From: Gammaproteobacteria bacterium
Lineage (GTDB): Bacteria; Pseudomonadota; Gammaproteobacteria; Enterobacterales; Aeromonadaceae
DNA length: 52,750 nucleotides
Assembly (NCBI GenBank): GCA_018222825.1
Contig: JAAEZO010000004.1
Span: 1-52,750, forward strand
Reading direction: 5' to 3'
A model generated the notes under the pieces. It was not told where the DNA came from. It saw only the letters and a program-made list of their open reading frames with translations, and did not search any database. The position numbers were made by a program, and so were the translations under genes. Position 1 is the stretch's first letter, and every line of letters begins with the position of its first letter. Below, in pieces: positions 26,347 to 35,346 of this stretch.

Positions 26347-27108
26347 ATGGAAAGAGCAACGCACAAGCCCCTGATCGGGGTGACCGCCTGCCAGCGGCAC
26401 ATTGAAGGCCATGACTGCCATATGGTGGTCAACAAGTACGTGAATGCCCTGCGCCAGGCGGCAGGAGTCGAGGTGGTATTGCTGCCGGCCCTGGCACAGG
26501 GGCTGGCGCCGGGTATTCTGGAGCGACTGGACGGTCTTTGCCTGACCGGGAGCTACAGCAATGTAGCGCCCCACCATTTTGAACAGCCCCCCTGGGCCGA
26601 CGACTGTCGCTACGATGCCGATCGGGATGGCAGCGCCCTGTCGCTGATCAACCAGGCACGCCAACTGAAACTGCCCATGCTCGGCATCTGCCGCGGCCTG
26701 CAGGAAATGAACGTTGCCTATGGCGGCAGCCTGCGCCACAAGCTGCAGGAACAGGCCGGTCTGCTCGATCACCGGGAGCCGGCTCATGACTGGAAAGACA
26801 GTCATTATGACCCGGCCCACGTCATCAACCTCAATCCGGACGGCCTGCTGTATCGGCTCACTCAACAAACCGAATTCATGGTCAACTCCCTGCATCAGCA
26901 AGGTATAGACCGACTGGGTGAAGGCCTGATCGCCGAGGCTCTGGCGCCGGACGGCCTCATCGAGGCCGTCAGCGATCCCGCCCAGCCCTTCGCTCTCGGC
27001 GTGCAATGGCATCCGGAGTGGCAGCCAGATCAGCATCCGCTGTACCAGGCTATTTTTACCGCCTTCGGTGCTGCCTGCGCCCGACATCAATCAACTATCT
27101 GCGCCTGA
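26347..27108 (+). CDS. puuD: Gamma-glutamyl-GABA hydrolase PuuD
   Basis: PuuD frees GABA from gamma-glutamyl-GABA. The 253-residue protein is a class I glutamine-amidotransferase-like hydrolase with nucleophile C115 in MLGICRGLQE and the His/Glu pair H222/E224 in VQWHPEW. The length matches E. coli PuuD (about 254). It is the first gene of the plus-strand puu unit and is followed 27 bases later by an aminotransferase gene. Identification is firm. Confidence 0.93.
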   Translation: MERATHKPLIGVTACQRHIEGHDCHMVVNKYVNALRQAAGVEVVLLPALAQGLAPGILERLDGLCLTGSYSNVAPHHFEQPPWADDCRYDADRDGSALSLINQARQLKLPMLGICRGLQEMNVAYGGSLRHKLQEQAGLLDHREPAHDWKDSHYDPAHVINLNPDGLLYRLTQQTEFMVNSLHQQGIDRLGEGLIAEALAPDGLIEAVSDPAQPFALGVQWHPEWQPDQHPLYQAIFTAFGAACARHQSTICA

Positions 27109-27135
27109 ATGGCGCCTGACGAAAAGGACATCATC

Positions 27136-28497
27136 ATGCAACAGTACGACACCCAGGAATTACGTCAGCAAGACGGCCATCATCACATTCACCCCTTCAC
27201 CGACACCAAGGAACTGGACGGCAACAGCCGCATCATCACCCGGGCCGACGGTATCTATATTTATGATTCGGAAGGGAACAAAATTCTGGATGCCATGGCC
27301 GGCCTCTGGTGCGTCAACCTCGGCTACGGCCGTCAGGAACTGGTGGACGCCGCCCAGCAGCAGATGCAGGAACTGCCCTACTACAACAACTTCTTCAAGA
27401 CCGCCCACCCGCCGGCCATCAAGCTGGCCAAGAAGCTGACCGAGCTGGCGCCCGAGCACATCAACCATGTGTTCTTCACCGGTTCCGGCTCCGAGTCCAA
27501 CGATACCGTGGTACGCATGGTGCGCCGCTACTGGCAACTGAAGGGGCAACCGGGCAAAACCGTGATCATCGGCCGCCGCAACGGCTATCACGGCTCCACC
27601 GTAGCCGGCGCCAGCCTGGGCGGCATGGCGCCCATGCACGAACAGGGCGGCCCCATGCTACCGGATATCGAGCATATCGCGCAGCCCTACTGGTTTGGCG
27701 AAGGTCGGGAAATGGACCCGCAGGAATTCGGTCTGCTGGCCGCCCGCTCGCTGGAGCAGAAGATCAAGGAAATCGGTGTAGACCGGGTCGCGGCCTTCAT
27801 TGCCGAGCCGGTACAGGGCGCCGGTGGCGTTATCATTCCGCCGGAAAGCTACTGGCCCGAGATCCAGCGCATCTGTGATCACTACGGCATCCTGCTGATT
27901 GCCGACGAGGTGATTTGCGGCTTCGGCCGGGTCGGCCAGTGGTTCGGCAGCCAGCATTTCAACATCAAGCCCGATCTGATGCCCATCGCCAAGGGGCTGT
28001 CTTCCGGCTATCTGCCTATCGGCGGCGTACTGGTCGGCGACCGGGTCGCGAACCTGCTGATCGAACAGGGCGGCGAGTTCTACCACGGCTTCACTTACTC
28101 CGGTCATCCCGCCTGCGCCGCCGTGGCCCTGCGCAACCTGGAGCTGCTGGAAGAAGAAGGCATTGTCGAGCGGGTACGCGAGGTTACAGGTCCCTACTTC
28201 GCCAAACAGTGGGCCAGCCTGGCCAGTCATCCACTGGTGGGTGAAGCCCGCAGCCTGGGATTGCTAGGCGCCCTGGAACTGGTTGCCGACAAAGACACCA
28301 TGGCTCGTTTCGAGACAGGTATCGGTGGCCAGTGTCGGGATAACTGCTTCAAGACCGGTATCGTGATGCGCTCGGTAGGCGAAACCATGGTGGTATCACC
28401 GCCGCTGGTGATCACCGAAGCCGAGATAGATCAGCTGGTTGCACTGGCGCGCCAGAGCCTGGATCTCACCGCCCGCCAACTGGGCATCATGGACTGA
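27136..28497 (+). CDS. Class III aminotransferase, polyamine type (SpuC-like)
   Basis: This 453-residue PLP enzyme carries FFTGSGSESNDT at 113-124 (phosphate binding), D257 in LLIADEVICGFGR and the Schiff-base lysine K286 in PIAKGLSSGYLPIGGV. N-terminal HHHIHPFTDTKEL and the overall sequence resemble SpuC putrescine-pyruvate aminotransferases and omega-amino-acid aminotransferases. In this cluster it could act on putrescine, on gamma-glutamylputrescine in place of the absent PuuB oxidase, or on GABA at the end of the route (PuuE's role). AAGGA precedes the ATG at 27136. It lies between puuD and puuC with gaps of 27 and 10 bases. Confidence 0.85.
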   Translation: MQQYDTQELRQQDGHHHIHPFTDTKELDGNSRIITRADGIYIYDSEGNKILDAMAGLWCVNLGYGRQELVDAAQQQMQELPYYNNFFKTAHPPAIKLAKKLTELAPEHINHVFFTGSGSESNDTVVRMVRRYWQLKGQPGKTVIIGRRNGYHGSTVAGASLGGMAPMHEQGGPMLPDIEHIAQPYWFGEGREMDPQEFGLLAARSLEQKIKEIGVDRVAAFIAEPVQGAGGVIIPPESYWPEIQRICDHYGILLIADEVICGFGRVGQWFGSQHFNIKPDLMPIAKGLSSGYLPIGGVLVGDRVANLLIEQGGEFYHGFTYSGHPACAAVALRNLELLEEEGIVERVREVTGPYFAKQWASLASHPLVGEARSLGLLGALELVADKDTMARFETGIGGQCRDNCFKTGIVMRSVGETMVVSPPLVITEAEIDQLVALARQSLDLTARQLGIMD

Positions 28498-28507
28498 GGA
28501 GAAGAAA

Positions 28508-30007
28508 ATGAGTCAATCATCGCTTGCCGACTGGCAGGCCCGGAGCGAACAGCTGCGGCCGGAAGGCCGCGCTTTTATCCAGGGCCAGTATTGTGATGCG
28601 GTCAAGGGCGAGCGCTTCGCCACCCTCAATCCGGCCAACGGACTGCCGCTGGCCGAAGTCGCCAGCTGTGACGAGCAGGATGCCCAGCTGGCAGTCGCTC
28701 ATGCCCGCACCGCCTTTCGTCGCGGCGACTGGTCGGAACTGGCGCCGGCGGCCCGTAAAAAAGTCATGCTCAAGCTGGCCGAGCTGGTCGAGCTGCATGC
28801 CGAAGAACTCGCTCTGCTCGATACCCAGGACATGGGCAAGCCCATCGGCGACAGCCTGAATGTGGACCTGCCCGCCGCCGTCAACTGCCTGCGCTGGAAC
28901 GCGGAGGCCATCGACAAGGTGTACGGCGAAGTGGCCCCCACAGGTCTCGACAGCCTGGGATTGATCACCCGGGAGCCGCTGGGGGTAGTCGCCGCCATAG
29001 TGCCGTGGAATTTTCCGCTGATGATGGCCTGCTGGAAAATCGCCCCGGCACTGGCCGCCGGTAATGCGGTGGTACTCAAGCCCTCGGAAAAATCACCGCT
29101 CAGCGCCATTCGGCTGGCGGCCCTGGCTAAGGAAGCCGGCATTCCCGACGGTATTTTTCAGGTGTTGCCGGGCTTTGGTCACACCGTCGGCAAGGCGCTG
29201 GCGCTGCATCAGGACGTCGACGCCCTGGCCTTTACCGGCTCGACCCAGGTCGGCAAGCTGCTTACCCAGTACGCGGGCGAGTCCAACCTGAAGCGCACCT
29301 TCATGGAATGCGGCGGCAAGAGCGCCAACATCGTCTTTGCCGATGCGGGAGATCTAGACAAGGTGGCGCGGGAAGCCGCCCAGGCCATCTTCTTTAACCA
29401 GGGCGAGGTGTGCATCGCCGGTTCCCGCCTGCTGGTGGAAAACAGCATTCGCGAGGAACTGGTCGATCGCATCATCACCCATGCGCAAGACTGGCAACCG
29501 GGCAATCCGCTGGATCCGGCAAGCGCCATGGGTGCCATCGTCGATGCCACCCAGCTCGACGGCATCCGCAGTCATGTGGCCAAGGGCATGGAACAAGGCG
29601 CCCGCCTGCGACTCGGCGGCGAGCCCGTGCTGACCGACGGTGGTGGTTGCTACTTTCCGCCGACAGTATTCGATCGGGTCGACAATCGTCAGGCGCTGGC
29701 CCGAGAGGAGATCTTCGGTCCGGTACTGGCGGTGATCGGCTTCGACAGCGCCGAAGAAGCGATTGCCATTGCCAACGACTCGCCCTACGGGCTGGCGGCG
29801 GCGGTCTGGACCCAGAATCTGGACAAGGCGCTGAACACGGCGCGGCGACTGGAATCGGGGCAGGTGTATGTCAACAACTACGCCGGGGGCGACATGACGG
29901 TACCCTTCGGCGGGGTCAAGCAGTCCGGCAACGGCCGGGACAAGTCGCTGCATTCACTGGCGGAATACAGTCAAATCAAGACCACCTGGATAGCGCTGGG
30001 AAACTGA
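28508..30007 (+). CDS. puuC: Gamma-glutamyl-gamma-aminobutyraldehyde dehydrogenase PuuC
   Basis: PuuC oxidises the gamma-glutamylated aminoaldehyde to gamma-glutamyl-GABA with NAD(P)+. The 499-residue aldehyde dehydrogenase has all catalytic features: N169 in VPWNFP, E267 in MECGGKS, the nucleophile C302 in NQGEVCIAGSR, and the GSTQVGK coenzyme loop. The C-terminal YVNNYAGGDMTVPFGGVKQSGNGRDKSLHSL is characteristic of PuuC/AldH. It begins 10 bases after the aminotransferase stop with GAGGAG as ribosome site, and ends at a terminator shared with puuR. Confidence 0.92.
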   Translation: MSQSSLADWQARSEQLRPEGRAFIQGQYCDAVKGERFATLNPANGLPLAEVASCDEQDAQLAVAHARTAFRRGDWSELAPAARKKVMLKLAELVELHAEELALLDTQDMGKPIGDSLNVDLPAAVNCLRWNAEAIDKVYGEVAPTGLDSLGLITREPLGVVAAIVPWNFPLMMACWKIAPALAAGNAVVLKPSEKSPLSAIRLAALAKEAGIPDGIFQVLPGFGHTVGKALALHQDVDALAFTGSTQVGKLLTQYAGESNLKRTFMECGGKSANIVFADAGDLDKVAREAAQAIFFNQGEVCIAGSRLLVENSIREELVDRIITHAQDWQPGNPLDPASAMGAIVDATQLDGIRSHVAKGMEQGARLRLGGEPVLTDGGGCYFPPTVFDRVDNRQALAREEIFGPVLAVIGFDSAEEAIAIANDSPYGLAAAVWTQNLDKALNTARRLESGQVYVNNYAGGDMTVPFGGVKQSGNGRDKSLHSLAEYSQIKTTWIALGN

Positions 30008-30033
30008 ATCCGCCGTTCGACGGCAGGATGAAA

Positions 30034-30062
30034 AAATCGGGCTCCTGTAGGGAGCCCGATTT
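30034..30062. terminator. Bidirectional terminator between puuC and puuR
   Basis: AAATCGGGCTCC and GGGAGCCCGATTT form a 12-bp stem around a 4-nt loop, with A/T runs on both sides. It lies between the convergent puuC and puuR genes. Confidence 0.85.
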
Positions 30063-30070
30063 GTACCTGC

Positions 30071-30622
30071 TCAGAAATGTTTGGCGGGGGTCGAGCAGCT
30101 CACTATTCGGCAGGGCTGGTCGCTATTGTTGCGAAAACGGTGCGGTTGGGTGGTGGAAAAGTAATAACTGTCGCCTTCCTGCAGCACCCGAACCTGGCCG
30201 CCGACAATCACCTCAACCTCGCCTTCAATCACCACTCCCGCTTCTTCGCCCCGATAGGCCATCATGTCATGGCCGGTATCGGCACCGGGCGGATACGTCT
30301 CGATAATAAAGGACATGGCGCGGTTCTTGCGGTTATAACCGACCAGTTTCAGCGACAGATCATTCGAACCAACATCCTTCAACTCGTCGGCGGCATAGAA
30401 AATTTGATCGGTATTCTGCAAATCCAGGGTAAAGAACTCCCCCACCGTCATCGGGATGCCATCGAGAATTTTCTTCAGCGAACTGACCGAGGGGCTGACC
30501 TTGCCCTGTTCGATCAACGACAGGCTGGAATGTGTCACACCGGTGCGCTTGGCCAGTTCCCGCTGGGAAATATTACGCAATGTGCGCACCGCCTTCAGCC
30601 GAACACCCACATCGTTGGACAT
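30071..30622 (-). CDS. puuR: PuuR-type repressor (XRE helix-turn-helix plus cupin)
   Basis: PuuR represses putrescine catabolic genes and is released by putrescine. The 183-residue protein has an XRE DNA-binding domain (RLKAVRTLRNISQRELAKRTGVTHSSLSLIEQGKVSPSVSSLKKIL, about residues 8-53) and a C-terminal cupin (PPGADTGHDMMAYRGEEAGVVIEGEVEVIVGGQ). The tail CRIVSCSTPAKHF resembles the C terminus of E. coli PuuR. The start at 30622 gives the normal N-terminal spacing. It is convergent with puuC, and its targets are most likely the puuA/puuD promoters. Confidence 0.88.
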   Translation of the reverse strand: MSNDVGVRLKAVRTLRNISQRELAKRTGVTHSSLSLIEQGKVSPSVSSLKKILDGIPMTVGEFFTLDLQNTDQIFYAADELKDVGSNDLSLKLVGYNRKNRAMSFIIETYPPGADTGHDMMAYRGEEAGVVIEGEVEVIVGGQVRVLQEGDSYYFSTTQPHRFRNNSDQPCRIVSCSTPAKHF

Positions 30623-30976
30623 ATCATCACTACCTTGTTGTTCCGCTGTCGTCATATCGTCACGCCAATAAAAAGGGGGATTATTTGGCCTCGCATTCTA
30701 CAGCAAGGTCCGATAATCCGTAAGCGAATGGCGCCCTTGGGTGGCAGCGAACAAAGAGGTCATGACCACCCACTCAGCCGAACGCCTTCAGAAAAAGTGC
30801 TTTAAAATCAAAGTATAAAATAAAAGGCCAGAAAACAGATGGCGGTCATCGGAAGGCGCACGCAAGAATGTCATGCCAAGACTGAGTCGCATACTGGCCA
30901 TATAAACCAGTATGAATTGACACCCTAGTATGATGAGTGGAATTAATGTCGTTAAAAAACAGATAACACTGAATAT
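30623..30976. promoter_or_regulatory. Upstream region of puuR with an inverted repeat
   Basis: No gene is supported in 354 bases. The notable element is an inverted repeat, CATACTGG (30890-30897), 9-nt spacer, CCAGTATG (30907-30914). It has no T run and so looks more like an operator than a terminator. An AT-rich stretch lies at about 30800-30830. Confidence 0.4.
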
Positions 30977-32806
30977 TCAGCCATTCACCAGCAACGCCAT
31001 AAAGGCTTCAATGGGCATCGGCTTGTGATATTTATACCCCTGCAGATAATCGCATCCCTGCTGTTGCAGCCAGGCTTGCTGCTCGCCGTTTTCCACACCT
31101 TCGGCCACCACCTTCAATCCCAGGCCGCTGGCCATGCCGAGGATAGACAGGGTGATGGCGCAATCATCCGGATCCCGGGGCAGATCCTGAATGAAAGAGT
31201 GATCGATTTTCAACTTGGTAAACGGCAGGTTCTTGAGTCTCAGCAGCGAGGAGTAACCGGTGCCAAAGTCATCGATAGACAGCTTGATGCCCATGCGCAC
31301 CAGCTCTTCCAGCGTGCGCCGCAGCACTTGTGAGTCACCCTTGATGGCATCTTCGATCACTTCCAGTTCCAGCTGCGACCCCAGCACCTGATAACGCTGA
31401 AGCGTATCCCAGACTTTATCCGCCAGCAGCGGATCCATGATGGAATCGGCAGAAAGGTTCACCGCCACCGGCGGCATCGGCAAGCCCCGTTGATGAGACT
31501 GCTGTATATCCCGACATACCCGCTCCAGCACCCAGAGATCCAGGTCGGCGATTAAACCGGCCTCGTAGGCCAGCGGCAGAAACTCTGCCGGCGACATAAA
31601 ACCCTGGGTTTCATGCTGCCAGCGTACCAGGGCTTCGGCACTGACCACAGCGCTGCCGTCGGCAGACATAATCGGCTGATAAAACACGCTCAGGCCATCG
31701 TGGGCAATGGCGTCGGTCAGCTGGCTTTCCAGCAGAAAACGCGCCTTGGCGGTGGTTGAAATATCCTGATTGTAATACTGGGCCTGGCGCCGACCGCAGG
31801 CCTTGGCGTGATACATGGCCGATTCGCTGTGCCGGAGCAGGGTAGACACATCTCGGCCATCATGGGGGAAAAAGGAGATGCCGATACTGGCACTGACCTG
31901 CACTTTCTGCTCCCCGACTCGAATCGGGTAGTTGACCGTTTCCAGAATGGTCTCCACCGCCTCCTCCATGGCCGTCCCTTCTGAAGGAAAGCGATAGATC
32001 ATGGCAAATTCGTCTCCGCCGACCCGCGCCACCATCTCCTTGCCCGGCAGTAACATGCCACGCAACCGGGCCGCCACTTCGCTCACCACGGCGTCACCAA
32101 CCTTCTGCCCCATGCCGTTATTGATGGCATTGAGCCGGTCGATATCGAACCACAACAGGGCAAACGATGTTTGCGTCTGCTGTTCAATCTGCTGCTGGAT
32201 ATGATTACGCAGTGAACGCAGGTTCAGCAAACCGGTAAAGTCATCATGATGGGTAATGTAGTCCAGCTCTTTGCGGCTGCTCAGCCAGGCCTCATGGGTA
32301 TTGAGCAGGCTGATGGTATCGGCGATGGCGGTCACGCAGGCGATATCGTCCAGACCCCAGTGTCGAGTTTGCCGGTTTTCCAGGCAGATAACACCACTCA
32401 GGCGATTGCCATCAAAGATAGGCGCATCCAGCATGGAGGCCACCGGCTTGCTGGTAGTGGGATAATCCGAATGAAAGGAGCGAGTACGAGGATCGGTGCC
32501 CACCGCTTCGGCACAGATGATTTCGGCGCCATCCAGCGCCTGAAAATACGCTTGGTGCTGGTCACGGCTCAGCCTGAAACCCTGGTCCCGATCTGCCGGA
32601 ACCAAAGGATAAAGCACCTCACGATCGAGGTGATGACCACAGAAGCTGAGCGTCCAGATACTGACATTGTCGACCTTCAACAGCTCACCACAGAGGGCGC
32701 TGAGTGCTTCCAGCTTCTTGCGCTTGCTCTGCCCGGTAAAATCCCGACTATGCAACAGCTGCGTCAGGGCCTTGTGATAACCGAAAAAGGTCTGAATTTG
32801 TTCCAC
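30977..32806 (-). CDS. GAF-GGDEF-EAL cyclic-di-GMP signalling protein
   Basis: The 609-residue cytoplasmic protein has a GAF sensor domain (about 20-170), a GGDEF diguanylate cyclase domain with intact GGDEF at 263-267, and an EAL phosphodiesterase domain with EAL at 391-393, DDFGTGYSSL at 512-521, and KIDHSFIQDL and AEGVENGEQQAWL after it. No RxxD inhibitory site is found five residues before GGDEF. Both catalytic domains look intact, so the net direction of c-di-GMP change is not predictable. No membrane segment is seen. It is monocistronic. Confidence 0.9.
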   Translation of the reverse strand: MEQIQTFFGYHKALTQLLHSRDFTGQSKRKKLEALSALCGELLKVDNVSIWTLSFCGHHLDREVLYPLVPADRDQGFRLSRDQHQAYFQALDGAEIICAEAVGTDPRTRSFHSDYPTTSKPVASMLDAPIFDGNRLSGVICLENRQTRHWGLDDIACVTAIADTISLLNTHEAWLSSRKELDYITHHDDFTGLLNLRSLRNHIQQQIEQQTQTSFALLWFDIDRLNAINNGMGQKVGDAVVSEVAARLRGMLLPGKEMVARVGGDEFAMIYRFPSEGTAMEEAVETILETVNYPIRVGEQKVQVSASIGISFFPHDGRDVSTLLRHSESAMYHAKACGRRQAQYYNQDISTTAKARFLLESQLTDAIAHDGLSVFYQPIMSADGSAVVSAEALVRWQHETQGFMSPAEFLPLAYEAGLIADLDLWVLERVCRDIQQSHQRGLPMPPVAVNLSADSIMDPLLADKVWDTLQRYQVLGSQLELEVIEDAIKGDSQVLRRTLEELVRMGIKLSIDDFGTGYSSLLRLKNLPFTKLKIDHSFIQDLPRDPDDCAITLSILGMASGLGLKVVAEGVENGEQQAWLQQQGCDYLQGYKYHKPMPIEAFMALLVNG

Positions 32807-33031
32807 AGATAGTCCGTTAGCTGTTGTGTACTACTCCATAATGGCAAACCCAATTGGCACTGTCCATGCAGATTGCGACTTCAATATGCAAACTGTCGCC
32901 ACCCGCAGGTTTTCATAAGATTTTGTTTTAAATCAGAATTATTGAATATTAACATCGGCAGCGAAAACGCCGGCTTAGATGATGCCCATCAAACGAAAGC
33001 ATGGTCGCGACAAGAGCCAACGCAGTACCGA

Positions 33032-33277
33032 TTACTCTTCGCGCACTATGGTCACCTGGCTGAAACCCAGCTTGCGGAAGTATTCTTCACGAAAGTCTTT
33101 CATGGTCTTGCGATCGTTGCGGCTGACATTGGCCACCTGGCTTTCCATGCGATGAAACTCGGTCAGATCCACCCCTTCCGCCGTGGCGATGGCATCATAG
33201 ACACTGTGGTGCTTGTCATTGGCAAAACCGATTTCTTTTTGCTGCTTGTTGAACTGGTAACTGATACGAAAAGCCAT
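33032..33277 (-). CDS. Small DUF2960-like protein of unknown function
   Basis: The 81-residue protein is charged and has no signal peptide or membrane segment. Its pattern (ISYQFNKQQKEIGFANDKHHSVYDAIATAEGVDLTEFHRMESQVA...FREEYFRKLGFSQVTIVREE) resembles the DUF2960 family of small gammaproteobacterial proteins as I remember it; no function is known. GGGGAA lies before the ATG at 33277; an in-frame ATG at 33358 would add 27 residues of unlikely composition. It diverges from dctB, about 110 bases away. Confidence 0.7.
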   Translation of the reverse strand: MAFRISYQFNKQQKEIGFANDKHHSVYDAIATAEGVDLTEFHRMESQVANVSRNDRKTMKDFREEYFRKLGFSQVTIVREE

Positions 33278-33387
33278 GCTGGTATTCCCCGGAAAAATGC
33301 CATTGTCGCCGCAATGGCCATGCCGACTCAAGCACTGCCTGTGAACACGGATTCCCATCCGTCGTTCGGCGGCGCATAATCGGTGCC

Positions 33388-35346
33388 ATGAAACGAACGG
33401 ACTCTTTTCAGGCAGCCTCTGCTGTTCGCGCTATTCGCGAACGAGGCCCGCTCATACTGTTGCTATTATTCGGCATGGCCCTGCTCGCCTTCATGCTGTA
33501 CAGCTCGGCGCGCATGCAATCCATGACGCAGATCCGCGAACAGGCCGATGCCAACCTCAACCGCTACATCGTCAGCCTGCAGTACCAGCTCGACCGGCAT
33601 CGGGATCTGCCTCGCCTGCTGGCCAGCCAGCAGCAGTTGATCAGCCTGCTCGAAAATCCCGGTGATAAACAGAAAGTCGACATCGCCAACCGTTATCTGG
33701 CCTGGGTCAACGCAACCATGGGCGCCACCGACAGTTATGTGATCGGCACCGACGGCATTACCCTGGCCGCCAGCAACTGGGATCAGTCCACCCCCTTTAT
33801 CGGCAACGACTACAGCTTTCGGCCCTATTTTCAGCAGGCGATGGAAGGCGGCGCCGGCCGCTACTTTGCCCTCGGCAATACCTCCCGGGTACGCGGCTAT
33901 TTTTTTTCCTATCCGGTGTTACAGGCAGACCAGATCATCGGGGTCGCCGTGGTCAAGGTCGATCTGGAAGACATAGAGGCCGACTGGAGCGATCCCCTGC
34001 AGGATATTCTGGTGATGGATGAAGACGGTGTGATCTTCATTTCAACCCGCGCCTACTGGCGGTTTCGCACCCTGGGTTACCTGCCGGAAGCAGGAACTCA
34101 TACTCTGCGGCAGTCCTACGGCAATCATGCATCCCAATCGCCACGGGGAGGCACCAGTCCCGCCGCCGGCTGGCTTTCCGAACAGGATATTGCCCGCATC
34201 AGCGCCAGTCGCCGTTACGGTGAAGCCTCATTGCTGCCGCTCGACATCATTCGTCGGGAAGTCACCGAACAGGGCGATCTGCTGCTGACGCTGGTCGATA
34301 CTCCGCCGGCTACACCCGGGCAGCCATCAGAGCGAGCCGGCCATTACCTGCTGCAAAGCCGGTTATTGCCCGAAGCCGGCATGCGGGTCGCGGTGCTGGC
34401 CAGCCTGAAACCGCTGCAGACCGGTATCTTCAAGACCCTGGGTCTGGGCCTGACCTTCTACTGCATTCTGGCGGCCTTGATACTGTTTTTCAGCGCCCGC
34501 CACCGAATGAAACAGCGCCATCAGGCCGAGCTGCAACAGGCACACGAAGCGCTGGAGCTCAGGGTCAAACAGCGCACCCGGGAACTGACCGATACCAACC
34601 AGCGCCTGCAACAGGAAATAGAGCAACATCATCAGACCCAGAACCAGCTGATTCAGACCGCCAAGCTGGCCGTGCTCGGCCAGCTGTCCGCCGGCATCAA
34701 CCATGAACTCAGCCAGCCGCTTACCGCCATCCGCCATTTCGCCGACAACGGCCGCAAGCTGCTGGTAAGGGGTAGAACCGAGGCGGTGGTCGGCAACCTG
34801 GAAGAAATTGCCGGGCTGGCCGATCGCATGGCAGCCATACTGCAGCCGCTCAGGGAATTCGCCCGTCAGCATCAAGACCCCGGCCGGGGCGTCAATCTTC
34901 AGCATCTGCGCCAGGGCGTCATGGTGATCATGTGTGGTCAACTGGAACAGCAGCAGGCCCGCATCCTCTGGCCCGAGGGGCTGGAACCACTCTGGGTGGC
35001 CGGCGACATAGGCCGGCTCGAGCAGGTGCTGGTCAATCTGATCAGCAACGCCCTGCAAGCCATGGCGGGCCAGCCGTGCCCCCGCATCGACATCACCCTG
35101 AACAAGAGTCGGCAATGGGTACAACTGAGCGTGCGCGATCGGGGACCAGGGCTGAGTCCCGACACCCTGTCCCATGTGTTCGAGCCTTTCTATACCACCA
35201 AGTCGACCGGCATGGGGCTGGGGCTGTCTATCTCTCACCGCATCGTTCTGAGCCTGAATGGCCGACTCGAAGCCACCAATCATCCGGAAGGCGGCGCCTT
35301 GTTCATCCTGACGCTGCCATCGCTTTCACCCCAGGAGCATTCATGA
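33388..35346 (+). CDS. dctB: DctB-type sensor histidine kinase
   Basis: The 652-residue kinase has membrane helix 1 at about 22-42, a large periplasmic double-cache sensor (about 43-345, with DSYVIGTDGITLAASNWDQSTPFIGNDYSFRPYFQQAM), membrane helix 2 at about 350-371, a coiled coil, a phospho-acceptor histidine H439 in SAGINHELSQPLTAIRHFADN, and an HATPase domain (NLISNALQAM; VRDRGPGLS; STGMGLGLSIS). This is the DctB layout; DctB senses C4-dicarboxylates. The next genes encode a TRAP-TAXI transporter rather than DctPQM, so the ligand may differ. It overlaps dctD by 4 bases. Confidence 0.9.
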   Translation: MKRTDSFQAASAVRAIRERGPLILLLLFGMALLAFMLYSSARMQSMTQIREQADANLNRYIVSLQYQLDRHRDLPRLLASQQQLISLLENPGDKQKVDIANRYLAWVNATMGATDSYVIGTDGITLAASNWDQSTPFIGNDYSFRPYFQQAMEGGAGRYFALGNTSRVRGYFFSYPVLQADQIIGVAVVKVDLEDIEADWSDPLQDILVMDEDGVIFISTRAYWRFRTLGYLPEAGTHTLRQSYGNHASQSPRGGTSPAAGWLSEQDIARISASRRYGEASLLPLDIIRREVTEQGDLLLTLVDTPPATPGQPSERAGHYLLQSRLLPEAGMRVAVLASLKPLQTGIFKTLGLGLTFYCILAALILFFSARHRMKQRHQAELQQAHEALELRVKQRTRELTDTNQRLQQEIEQHHQTQNQLIQTAKLAVLGQLSAGINHELSQPLTAIRHFADNGRKLLVRGRTEAVVGNLEEIAGLADRMAAILQPLREFARQHQDPGRGVNLQHLRQGVMVIMCGQLEQQQARILWPEGLEPLWVAGDIGRLEQVLVNLISNALQAMAGQPCPRIDITLNKSRQWVQLSVRDRGPGLSPDTLSHVFEPFYTTKSTGMGLGLSISHRIVLSLNGRLEATNHPEGGALFILTLPSLSPQEHS

